A DNA stretch of 32,949 bases from Burkholderiales bacterium (GCA_026417035.1 JAOAEA010000045.1:1-32949); one strand, 5' to 3'. Positions 15,602 to 22,975 are shown, numbered from the stretch's first letter. Program-made: numbers and translations. Notes: generated from the sequence alone by a model not told the origin.

Positions 15602-18148
15602 CTAAGCGCGTGCGACCCGGACGCCCACGAAACCGCCGTTGCGCGCGGTCGAGCCGCTCAGCCGGTCGTAGTCGTCCACGAGGATCTCGTTGTTGTTCGC
15701 GCCGCGCGGGATCGCCTTGGCGTAGTCCTTCGCGGCGATCCGGCCGTAGGCCCAGTGCCCCTGGCCGTAGCACTTCGCCACCGTGCCGGGGCGCACCCCC
15801 TCCCAGAGCCTGAGCTTCACGACGATCGACCCGGCGACGGAGGTGACGCGCACCATCTCGCCGTTCTTCAGGCCGAGCTTCGCCGCGTCGGCAGGGTTCA
15901 TCTTCAGCACGTCGTCCCAGGAGACGTCGCCCGGATCGAGCTTCTTGAACTCGTGGTACCAGGCGAGGTTGGCGGAGCGGCCCTCGCGGTTCAGCCGCGA
16001 CTTGTAGTCGACGAAGTCGAACGGGTACTCCGCGACGCTGCCGTGCCGCTTCGGCGGCTCGTAGTGCGGGACGAAGGCGAGCTCGCCGCGCGCGACGTAG
16101 CCGGTCACCGCGAGGATGTCGTCGGCGGTCGTCTCGAACTTCTTGGCGTGCTCGGCGAGGCCCTTCTTGAGCGTCTCGCTGTAGAACTCGAACTTCTTGG
16201 TCGCGGTGTTGAACTTCCCGCCCCAGCCGCGCTTGAGCGTGTAGCGCGGGCTCGACCACATGCCCTTCGCGCGGAACTCCGCCCAGGCCTTGGCCTTGTC
16301 GGCCGCCGGGTCCTTCGGCATCCAGAGCGGCGCGCTCGACATCTTCGTGGCGATGATGGAGAACTCCATCGCATTGGCCGGAGTCTTGCCGGTCTCGGGA
16401 TCCTTGAACTCCTTCGCAAGGTAGTCGAAGAGGTTGGGGAAGCCCTTCTGCTTGAGCTTCTCGGCGATGAGCCAGACGACCTCGGTCTCTTCCTGCTTCA
16501 CGTCCCAGAGGCGCCGGACGGCCCCCTGCTGGATCGACGCGTAGCCGTAGCCGTTGCCCGCGTTCGTCACGATCGACCAGCCTTCGGCCGAGTTGAAGGT
16601 CGAAGGCAGGACGATGTCGGCGAACTGCGTCATCTCCGAGGGGTTCGTGACCATGTGCACGAAGAAGGGCCCCGAGGCGAGCGCCTTGTCCCAGCGGCCC
16701 GGGTCGGTGCACGAGAAATTGAAGTTCGCCCAGGAGCACAGCACCACCTTCGCCGCGCCGGGGTTCTTCAACATCCCGTTGGCGATGTTGTTGGTGACCA
16801 CGCCGCTGCCCGGCCGCGCGTTCATCATCGCCGGCATGTCCTTGGCGCCGCGGCCGTCGAGCTTCGGGAGCTTGGTCGCGGCCTTCGCGACGTCGTCCAC
16901 GTACGGGTCGGTGCTCGGGAAGCGGCCGATCGGCACGCTCGGCGGCTGCCAGACGCCACCTTCGTTGTCCACCGAGCCGACGAGGCCGTTCAGCGCGTGC
17001 ACCGCCATCGCGGCGTAAGTGCCGCGCGGGTTCATCGCCACGCCCGGTCCCATCCAGACGGTGACGCTCGGCGCCGCCTTGCCTATCGCGCGCGCGACGC
17101 GCGTGATCTGCGCCGCCGGGATGCCGGTCTCCTTCTCGGCCCATGCCGGCGTGCGGTCCTTGAGCTCGAGGTTCCACCACTTCACGACGCCGAAGGTCTC
17201 CTTCTCCTCGAACGCGGCTTCGTCCACGCTGCGCCCCGCCGCGAAGAGGTTCCGGCCGTCCTTGAAGTCGCCCACGAACTCGCGGCTCCATAGCCCCTCG
17301 ACCAGGATGACGTGCGCGATGGCTCCGGCGAGCGCGCCGTCGGTGCCGGGCTTGACCGGCAACCACTCGTGCGCCTTGGCGGCGGCATTCGAGAGGCGCG
17401 GGTCGACCGCGATCACCGTGCCGCGCTTCACGATCTCGTGGAAGCGGTAGATCGTGTTCGGCACCATCCGGTTGGAGGCGAGGGGGTCGCAGCCCCACAC
17501 GACCAGGCATCTCGTCTTCTCGAGGTCGTAGTCGCGGTAGCCGAAGAACCCTTGCGTAAGCCCGGGACCCATCTTCTCCGCCTCGGCGCAGATCGCGCTG
17601 TGCGAGAAGTAGTTCGGCGTGCCGAAGATCCGCGGCAGCGCCCCGTAGAGGAGGTCGGTCGAGGTCGAGGAGTAGCGGCCGCGCAGGTAAACGAACTTCT
17701 GCGGCTCGTTGGCCCGCCGCAGCTCCATCATCTTCTCGGCGACGGTGTCGATCGCCTCGTCCCAGCTGATGGGCACCCACTTCGGATCGACGCCGCGGCC
17801 CTTGACGGGGTTGGTCCGCTTCATCGGCACCTTGATGCGGTCCGGATCGTAGTTCTGCAGCGGGATCATGTGGCCGCGCGGGCAGCAATACCCGTGGTTC
17901 GTCTGCGAGAGCGGGTTACCGCGCACGCGCACCGCGCGCCCGTCGCCCTCGATGAAGAGCTGCACCGCGCACCATTGCGTGCAGCCCTGGCAGGTGCTCG
18001 CCACCCATTCGCCCTTCGGCGGGCCGGCCGGCCGCGCCGGCCGCACCTGCATGGCGCTCGTGACCGGCTGGGTCGTCGCGCAGCCTGCGGCGAGCAGGAC
18101 CGCCGTCGCGGCGCCCGCCTGGATGAATTCCCGTCTGGTCAGTTTCAT
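15602..18148 (-). CDS. arrA: Molybdopterin catalytic subunit, ArrA-type respiratory arsenate reductase
   Basis: An 848-residue DMSO-reductase-family enzyme, the usual ArrA size. The Tat motif TRREFIQAG (4-12) is followed by a lipobox-like LAAGC with Cys23. The [4Fe-4S] site is C53-x2-C56-x3-C60-x27-C88. RGRYS is at 156-160, and HSAICAEAEK at 183-192 contains predicted molybdenum ligand C187. Y204 and ASNRMVPN follow. R158/Y159, H183, S184, K192 and Y204 correspond in order and spacing (within one residue) to the arsenate-contacting residues I recall from the Shewanella ArrA structure. The start is the ATG behind GGGAGAAG. These residues separate it from the GRGWG-type enzyme. Function is inferred, and direction of catalysis cannot be read from sequence. 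Confidence 0.9.
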   Translation of the reverse strand: MKLTRREFIQAGAATAVLLAAGCATTQPVTSAMQVRPARPAGPPKGEWVASTCQGCTQWCAVQLFIEGDGRAVRVRGNPLSQTNHGYCCPRGHMIPLQNYDPDRIKVPMKRTNPVKGRGVDPKWVPISWDEAIDTVAEKMMELRRANEPQKFVYLRGRYSSTSTDLLYGALPRIFGTPNYFSHSAICAEAEKMGPGLTQGFFGYRDYDLEKTRCLVVWGCDPLASNRMVPNTIYRFHEIVKRGTVIAVDPRLSNAAAKAHEWLPVKPGTDGALAGAIAHVILVEGLWSREFVGDFKDGRNLFAAGRSVDEAAFEEKETFGVVKWWNLELKDRTPAWAEKETGIPAAQITRVARAIGKAAPSVTVWMGPGVAMNPRGTYAAMAVHALNGLVGSVDNEGGVWQPPSVPIGRFPSTDPYVDDVAKAATKLPKLDGRGAKDMPAMMNARPGSGVVTNNIANGMLKNPGAAKVVLCSWANFNFSCTDPGRWDKALASGPFFVHMVTNPSEMTQFADIVLPSTFNSAEGWSIVTNAGNGYGYASIQQGAVRRLWDVKQEETEVVWLIAEKLKQKGFPNLFDYLAKEFKDPETGKTPANAMEFSIIATKMSSAPLWMPKDPAADKAKAWAEFRAKGMWSSPRYTLKRGWGGKFNTATKKFEFYSETLKKGLAEHAKKFETTADDILAVTGYVARGELAFVPHYEPPKRHGSVAEYPFDFVDYKSRLNREGRSANLAWYHEFKKLDPGDVSWDDVLKMNPADAAKLGLKNGEMVRVTSVAGSIVVKLRLWEGVRPGTVAKCYGQGHWAYGRIAAKDYAKAIPRGANNNEILVDDYDRLSGSTARNGGFVGVRVARA

Positions 18149-18212
18149 CGCTTCTCCCTCGCGAACTCGATCGAGATCGACGCAGATGTTGCGGCAGCGC
18201 GCGCCCGTCGAT

Positions 18213-18226
18213 TTGACGGATGTCAA
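18213..18226. promoter_or_regulatory. FNR/ANR-type box facing arrA
   Basis: TTGACGGATGTCAA is a perfect TTGAC-N4-GTCAA palindrome of the CRP/FNR class. It is centred about 71 bp upstream of the arrA start codon. A site at -41.5 would put transcription start near 18178 with a leader of about 30 nt. This suggests activation of arrAB under low oxygen. Confidence 0.65.
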
Positions 18227-18330
18227 AAGGTGATCCGGCGGCTATGCATATAAGCGGACACTGATGCACCGCGGCGGCGCGCCGCCACGCGGCCGCCGGC
18301 CGCGCACCGGTCAGGGCGAGCGACCGGGGT

Positions 18331-18344
18331 TTGATTTAGGTCAA
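18331..18344. promoter_or_regulatory. FNR/ANR-type box facing the cytochrome operon
   Basis: TTGATTTAGGTCAA matches the FNR/ANR/DNR consensus TTGAT-N4-ATCAA at nine of ten defined positions. It is centred about 85 bp before the first cytochrome start, and a class II site would start transcription near 18379. Together with the box 118 bp away, it would co-regulate both divergent operons. Confidence 0.68.
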
Positions 18345-18422
18345 CCGCGACACGGGCGCCGCGTTGTCTCATCGCCGGCATAGCGGCGCGTCGCCGCGTC
18401 CGACGAACAAGGAGACCGAAAG

Positions 18423-18770
18423 ATGATCGACCGTCGCAGCTCTCCCGCTTTCCTCGTGCTGTCCGCGGCGCTCCTGCTGCCATGGGGCGCCGCGTCCGCC
18501 CAGGGTGTCGACGAGGCCGCCGCGACCGCGCTCATGAAGAAGAGCGGTTGCCTGAAGTGCCACGCCGTGTCGGCGAAGAAGGACGGCCCGTCGTTCCAGG
18601 AGACCGCGGCGAAGTTCAAGGGCAAGGCCGACGCGGAGCAGAAGCTGCGCGCGTTCATCACCACGAGCCCGAAGATCAAGGTGGACGGCAAGGAAGAGGA
18701 GCACGAGGCGCTCAAGTCGAAGGAAGACGCCGCGATCAAGAACGTCGTCCAGTACATCCTGACGCGCTGA
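18423..18770 (+). CDS. Small periplasmic monoheme cytochrome c (first of a pair)
   Basis: A 115-residue protein with a signal peptide (cleavage probably after AASA at 26) and one heme-c motif CLKCH at 43-47. The rest resembles a class I cytochrome c in length and helix pattern, ending KNVVQYILTR. No methionine occurs after the heme motif, so the usual sixth ligand is missing. His94 in KEEEHEAL is conserved in the neighbouring paralogue and is the best alternative ligand. An AAGGAGA ribosome site precedes the ATG. It probably shuttles electrons between the tetraheme membrane protein and a periplasmic enzyme such as ArrAB. Confidence 0.88.
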   Translation: MIDRRSSPAFLVLSAALLLPWGAASAQGVDEAAATALMKKSGCLKCHAVSAKKDGPSFQETAAKFKGKADAEQKLRAFITTSPKIKVDGKEEEHEALKSKEDAAIKNVVQYILTR

Positions 18771-18790
18771 CCGGGTCCGGGCAGGGTCGC

Positions 18791-19114
18791 GTGCGGCGTC
18801 TGCTAGCGGTGGCCTCGGCTCCCCTGCTCGCTTGGGCGGGGGTTGCCGGTGCCCAGGCCGGGGATCCGGAGGCGCTGATGAGGAAGCGCGGGTGCTTCAA
18901 GTGCCACGCGGTGGACCGGACGAAGGTCGGGCCCGCATACCGCGAGGTGGCCGCCAAATACCGCGGGATCCCGGATGCCGACGAGCGCCTGCGGCTGCAT
19001 CTGACCACCGCCCCGAGGATCAGGATCGAAGGGCACGAGGAAGAGCACGTGTCGCTCGCCGGCATCCCCGACGCGGACCTGCGCGCCGTCGTGAGCTGGA
19101 TCCTGTCGCGGTAG
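18791..19114 (+). CDS. Small periplasmic monoheme cytochrome c (second of a pair)
   Basis: A 107-residue paralogue of the preceding protein, with a signal peptide (AWAGVAGAQA) and a CFKCH heme site at 35-39. The aligned tail has RIEGHEEEHVSLAGI. The distal methionine is again absent, and His86 aligns with His94 of the first cytochrome. The start is a GTG 20 bp after the first gene's stop. No ATG precedes the signal peptide, so this start is the only sensible one, though its ribosome site is weak. Tandem duplication is likely. Confidence 0.83.
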   Translation: MRRLLAVASAPLLAWAGVAGAQAGDPEALMRKRGCFKCHAVDRTKVGPAYREVAAKYRGIPDADERLRLHLTTAPRIRIEGHEEEHVSLAGIPDADLRAVVSWILSR

Positions 19115-19135
19115 GCGAAGAAGGACGAGGAGAGG

Positions 19136-19693
19136 ATGAAGAGGCTGCTGAAATGGCTCGGAATCGCGGCGATCGCGTTCGTCGTGGTCGGAGCGGTGAT
19201 CGCCGCCGGGGCGGCGGGGCTGAGGTACTCGTCGTCCGAGCAGTTCTGCACGAGCTGCCATGAAATGAACGCGTTCGCCTACGCGGAGTTCAAGGGCACG
19301 GTCCACGACCGCAACGCCTCGGGCGTGCGTGCCGCCTGCTCCGACTGTCACGTGCCGCGAGAGGCGGTGCCCATGATGATCCGCAAGGTCGAGGCGCTGC
19401 GCGAGGTGTATGGCCACCTCACCGGGATCATCGACACGAAGGAGAAGTACGAAGCGCACCGCTACGAGATGGCGAAGCGCGAGTGGACGCGGCTGAAGGC
19501 CACTGACTCGGCCACGTGCCGCCACTGCCACAACGAGGCCGCCATGGATCCAGAGCTGCAGTCGGAGAAGGCGCGCACCCGCCACGCGAAGGCGAAGGCC
19601 GAGGGGCTCACCTGCATCGACTGCCACGCCGGCATCGCCCATACCGAGCCCGAGGGGCCCGGGCCGCGGGAGCTGAAGGTCGGCATGAAATAG
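19136..19693 (+). CDS. NapC/NrfH/CymA-family tetraheme membrane cytochrome
   Basis: A 185-residue protein with one N-terminal membrane helix (about 7-29) and four CxxCH heme sites at 38-42, 68-72, 128-132 and 160-164. CxxCHEMNAFAYAEF after the first heme is typical of NapC/NirT quinol dehydrogenases. Such proteins take electrons from menaquinol or ubiquinol and pass them to periplasmic reductases, and CymA does so for ArrAB in Shewanella. The arr operon lacks an NrfD-type subunit, and this gene lies next to it under a paired FNR-like box, so it is the likely electron donor. The ATG follows GGACGAGGAGAGG, 21 bp after the second cytochrome. Confidence 0.9.
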   Translation: MKRLLKWLGIAAIAFVVVGAVIAAGAAGLRYSSSEQFCTSCHEMNAFAYAEFKGTVHDRNASGVRAACSDCHVPREAVPMMIRKVEALREVYGHLTGIIDTKEKYEAHRYEMAKREWTRLKATDSATCRHCHNEAAMDPELQSEKARTRHAKAKAEGLTCIDCHAGIAHTEPEGPGPRELKVGMK

Positions 19694-19811
19694 GGCGGCG
19701 CGGTTTCGCCGTGGCGGCGCCCCTCCGGGCAGCCCTCCCGCCCGGCGCCGCGGCGCTTGCCGGTAGCGTGCCGATGGGTTTCTTGCGGCGCGTGCGCACC
19801 ACGGGCCGCGC

Positions 19812-19840
19812 TTGACGGCGAGACCCCGTTCCCCTAGCGT
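19812..19840 (+). promoter_or_regulatory. Sigma70-type promoter immediately before arsR
   Basis: TTGACG and TAGCGT are separated by 17 bp. The -10 hexamer ends seven bases before the arsR ATG, so transcription would begin at or next to the start codon. No Shine-Dalgarno sequence fits in that space, suggesting a leaderless arsR mRNA. Confidence 0.5.
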
Positions 19841-19847
19841 CGGCGTC

Positions 19848-20228
19848 ATGAGAAGCGATACCGCGATCGGCGCGCTCGCCGCGCTGGCGCAGACCTCGCG
19901 CCTCGCGGTGTTCCGCCGGCTCGTCGCGGCGGGGCCGGAAGGGCTCGCCGCCGGCGCGATCGCCGAGGCGCTCGACGTGCCGCCGGCCACGCTCTCCTTC
20001 CATCTGAAGGAGCTCGCGCGCGCGAGGCTCGTGCGTTCGCGCCGGCGGGGGCGGTTCGTCATCTACAGCGCCGAGTTCGATCGCATCGGGGCGCTGATCG
20101 GCTATCTCACCGAGAACTGCTGCTGCGCGACCGGGGCGGCTTGCCTGCCTCCGATCTGCGGGTCTATGCCGACGCGCGCGAAGCGCAGGCCGCCACGGAC
20201 CGCCGGTCGGGCGCGCCGCCGTCGCTGA
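19848..20228 (+). CDS. arsR: ArsR/SmtB-family arsenic-responsive repressor
   Basis: A 126-residue winged-helix repressor. The recognition helix region PPATLSFHLKELARARLV (45-62) and the wing RSRRRGRFVIYS are typical of ArsR. The classical ELCVCDL metal site is absent. A cysteine cluster at C91-C92-C93, C99 and C104 instead follows the dimerisation helix, the C-terminal type of As(III) site seen in other ArsR lineages. The tail is long and very Arg-rich. I chose the ATG at 19848 over the upstream TTG because conserved sequence begins there. It heads the resistance genes and probably represses them until arsenite binds. Confidence 0.9.
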   Translation: MRSDTAIGALAALAQTSRLAVFRRLVAAGPEGLAAGAIAEALDVPPATLSFHLKELARARLVRSRRRGRFVIYSAEFDRIGALIGYLTENCCCATGAACLPPICGSMPTRAKRRPPRTAGRARRRR

Positions 20229-20310
20229 CGGCGCGGGCGCGCGCCGGCCTGCTGTCACATCGCGGTAGCTTTGGCGTGCCACCCTCGACAAGTTCGAATC
20301 GGAGCAGAGC

Positions 20311-20829
20311 ATGACGGCCGCGCGACCCTACAACGTTCTTTTCCTCTGTACCGGCAACTCGGCGCGCAGCATCCTCGCCGAGGCGCTGCTCAATGCCATG
20401 GGCAAGGGGCGTTTCCGCGCCTTCAGCGCGGGCAGCCATCCGAAGGACGCGCCCAACCCACTCGCGCTCGAGCTGCTCGCGAAGAACCGCCTTCCGACCG
20501 AGGGCCTGCGCTCCAAGAGCTGGGACGAGTTCGCGAGGCCCGGCGCACCCGAGCTCGACTTCGTGTTCACCGTCTGCGACCAGGCGGCCGGGGAGGTGTG
20601 CCCGGTGTGGCCGGGCCAGCCGATGACCGCGCATTGGGGCATCCGCGACCCGGCGGCAGTGGAGGGTAGTGACGAGGAGAAGCGGCGGGCGTTCTTCCGC
20701 GCCTACAACGAGCTGCACCACCGGCTCTCGATCTTCGTCAGCCTGCCGATGGAGAAGCTCGACCGGCTCACGCTGCAGAAACGGCTGGACGACATCGGCC
20801 GCGTCGGCGGCGAGGGCGCCGCCGCTTAG
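20311..20829 (+). CDS. arsC: Thioredoxin-type arsenate reductase (low-Mr phosphatase fold)
   Basis: A 172-residue cytoplasmic enzyme that reduces arsenate to arsenite for export. The catalytic P-loop CTGNSARS is at 13-20, with nucleophile C13 and R19. The later FVFTVCDQAAGEVCPVWPG segment supplies resolving cysteines, and HWGIRDPAA the catalytic Asp. This is the low-molecular-weight protein tyrosine phosphatase family, not the glutaredoxin-linked ArsC family. It lies 82 bp after arsR. It is distinct in fold, location and purpose from the respiratory ArrAB enzyme. Confidence 0.92.
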   Translation: MTAARPYNVLFLCTGNSARSILAEALLNAMGKGRFRAFSAGSHPKDAPNPLALELLAKNRLPTEGLRSKSWDEFARPGAPELDFVFTVCDQAAGEVCPVWPGQPMTAHWGIRDPAAVEGSDEEKRRAFFRAYNELHHRLSIFVSLPMEKLDRLTLQKRLDDIGRVGGEGAAA

Positions 20830-21059
20830 GCGCGGTGGCGCCGCCGGCGCGCCGCGCGGGTCGCGGCTTCGCTCCGGGGCGCGCCGCCCCCGGTGTCCCA
20901 CCGTTCCCCCGCGGCTCGTTTCCGGGGAAGGGGCGGCGGTGGCCAGCGGTCGCGGCGCGCTGACCGATGCTAAGCTTCGCGCCGGGCGGTCCGCTGTCCC
21001 GCGAACGGCTGGCCTTTCGGCCACGCGCGGGCGGCCGGGCGTCCGCGAAACGGCGGCGC

Positions 21060-21599
21060 ATGGCATTCGACTGTGTTCTCGGCGCGTGGCGCGCCCACGA
21101 AGGCGAGTTGCGCGGCTACATCCTGCACCGGCTCGGTGATCCCCATGCGGCCGAGGATCTGCTGCAGGATGTCCTGCTCAAGGCGATGCGCCAGGGCGAG
21201 AGGTTCTGCGTCCTCGAGAACCCGCGCGCGTGGCTCTTCGAGGTGGCGCGCAACGCGATCGTCGACCGCGCCCGCCTCGCAAAGGCGCAGGTGGAACTGC
21301 CGTCCACACTCGCCGCGGAAACGGAGGGGCGCGCCGCGGTCGACGCCCTCGACGCGTGCCTCGCCCGCAACCTCGCCGAGCTCGACCCCGCCGACCGGGA
21401 CATCATCGAGCGCTGCGACCTCGGACCGATGACGGTGAAGGCTTACGCGGAGGCGCGGGGGCTCGGTCTTCCGGCGGCCAAGTCGCGCCTCCTGCGTGCC
21501 CGGGCGCGCCTGCGCGCGCGGCTCGTCGTGAACTGCCGGGTCCGGTTCGACGAGGCGGGGCGCGTCTGCTCCCACGCCGCGCTCGACGCGGGTGCCTGA
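21060..21599 (+). CDS. ECF RNA polymerase sigma factor, SigZ-like
   Basis: A 179-residue sigma factor. Region 2 contains GDPHAAEDLLQDVLLKAMRQ and ENPRAWLFEVARNAIVDRAR (about 26-72). Region 4 contains LDPADRDIIERCDLGPMTVKAYAEARGLGLPAAKSRLLRARARL (about 108-152). It has a short C-terminal extension with C159 and C170 flanking RVRFDEAGRV, a feature I associate with SigZ-like proteins. No anti-sigma gene is adjacent. The ATG at 21060 begins the conserved sequence. It sits between arsC and the ArsP-like permease, so it may respond to arsenicals through its own cysteines. Target promoters are unknown. Confidence 0.85.
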   Translation: MAFDCVLGAWRAHEGELRGYILHRLGDPHAAEDLLQDVLLKAMRQGERFCVLENPRAWLFEVARNAIVDRARLAKAQVELPSTLAAETEGRAAVDALDACLARNLAELDPADRDIIERCDLGPMTVKAYAEARGLGLPAAKSRLLRARARLRARLVVNCRVRFDEAGRVCSHAALDAGA

Positions 21600-21691
21600 C
21601 GGGGGCGCTGCATCCTTTTCCCGGTCCGTTCGTCTCCGTTGTGGAGAGCCTGCCGGCGCGGGCTCGCGCCGGACGGGACGGAGAAGCAGGG

Positions 21692-22741
21692 ATGTCAACG
21701 GTGACGGCTCTGGCGGTCCGATGGCCGCGGCGCAATCCGCGCCTCTTCATCGCTGCCGCGGCGGTCCTCTGGCTGGGTCTCTGGCGGTCGCTCGCGCCCG
21801 TGTCCGAGGCGCTGGTGGCGGCGCTTCCGGTCGAGCGGGGGAGCCGTCTCGGCGGCGCGCTGCAGTTCTTCCTCTACGACGCGCCCAAGGTGCTGCTGCT
21901 CCTCGCGGCGGTGGTGTTCGTCATGGGCATCGTCAACTCCCACTTCACGCCCGAGCGCACGCGCGCGCTGCTGGCAGGCCGGGCGGAAGGCCTCGGGAAC
22001 GTGCTCGCGGCGACGCTCGGCGTCGTCACCCCGTTCTGCTCGTGCTCGGCGGTGCCGCTGTTCGTCGGCTTCGTCCAGGCGGGCGTTCCGCTCGGCGTCA
22101 CGTTCTCGTTCCTGATCGCGGCGCCCATGGTGAACGAGGTGGCGCTCGCACTGCTCCTCGCGCTCTTCGGCTGGCGGATCGCGCTCCTCTATCTGGCCCT
22201 AGGGCTCGCGGTGGCGATCGGCGCGGGCTGGGCGATCGGCCGGCTCGGAATGGAGCGCCACCTGGAGCAGTGGGTGCGCGAACTGCGCGCAACGCGGCCG
22301 GCCGGGCCGGCCGTGTCGCTCGCCTGGTCCGAGCGCGTCGAAGCCGGCCTCGGCGCGGTGCGGGAGATCGTGGGGCGCGTGTGGCCGTACGTGCTCGCGG
22401 GCATCGGGATCGGCGCGGCGATCCATGGCTACGTGCCGGAGGACTTCATGGCTTCGGTGATGGGCGGGGAGGCCTGGTGGTCCGTGCCGCTCGCGGTGGC
22501 GATCGGCGTGCCGATGTACGCCAACGCGGCGGGCGTGATCCCGGTCGTCGAGGCGCTGCTTGCGAAGGGCGCCGCGCTCGGCACGGTGCTCGCGTTCATG
22601 ATGAGCGTGATCGGGCTGTCGCTGCCGGAGATCGTGATCCTGCGCAAGGTGCTCCGGCCGAGGCTCGTCGCGACCTTCGTCGGGGTGGTCACGGCCGGCA
22701 TCCTGATCGTGGGCTATGCGTTCAATCTCGTCATCGGCTGA
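21692..22741 (+). CDS. arsP: ArsP/DUF318-family permease
   Basis: A 349-residue membrane protein with about eight helices. The motif PFCSCSAVPLFVGF (C116 and C118) and the second-half PMYANAAGVIPVVEALL repeat are signatures of the ArsP/SO_0444 permease family. Characterised ArsP proteins export trivalent organoarsenicals such as methylarsenite, while other members of the family have different or unknown substrates. The start is the ATG behind GGAGAAGCAGGG. It pairs with the small CxxC protein 234 bp downstream, a combination often seen together. No arsM methyltransferase is in the window. Confidence 0.85.
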   Translation: MSTVTALAVRWPRRNPRLFIAAAAVLWLGLWRSLAPVSEALVAALPVERGSRLGGALQFFLYDAPKVLLLLAAVVFVMGIVNSHFTPERTRALLAGRAEGLGNVLAATLGVVTPFCSCSAVPLFVGFVQAGVPLGVTFSFLIAAPMVNEVALALLLALFGWRIALLYLALGLAVAIGAGWAIGRLGMERHLEQWVRELRATRPAGPAVSLAWSERVEAGLGAVREIVGRVWPYVLAGIGIGAAIHGYVPEDFMASVMGGEAWWSVPLAVAIGVPMYANAAGVIPVVEALLAKGAALGTVLAFMMSVIGLSLPEIVILRKVLRPRLVATFVGVVTAGILIVGYAFNLVIG

Positions 22742-22975
22742 AGGCGCGGCGGCGGGGACGCGCGCGGCGCGCCGCGGAGGAGGTCATCGACGAGCACGGC
22801 ATCCGCCGCGCCGTTGGTGGCGACGATGCGCGGCCTCGCGCGCGCGTTCGCGCGCCGCCGGCCTCGCTCCGGTCGTGGGCACCCGGATGCTCGCGGCCCC
22901 GGTGCGCTGTCGCTCGCCACGTGCCCGCCGGCCGGACCCGATCCCGCGCGCGGCCACGTGGTCAAGGAGAGTGTG

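Noticed and set aside
15593..17293. A 566-codon plus-strand frame inside the arrA region
   Set aside because: It lies antisense to the molybdopterin enzyme and has no recognisable motif or ribosome site.
20830..21059. Possible small gene between arsC and the sigma factor
   Set aside because: Open frames here are Arg/Ala/Pro-rich, lack ribosome sites and resemble nothing known. The stretch holds only GC-rich hairpins.
22814..22975. N-terminal extension of the CxxC redox protein to an upstream GTG
   Set aside because: The added sequence is Arg/Pro-rich and unlike the family. A ribosome site directly precedes the ATG at 22976.
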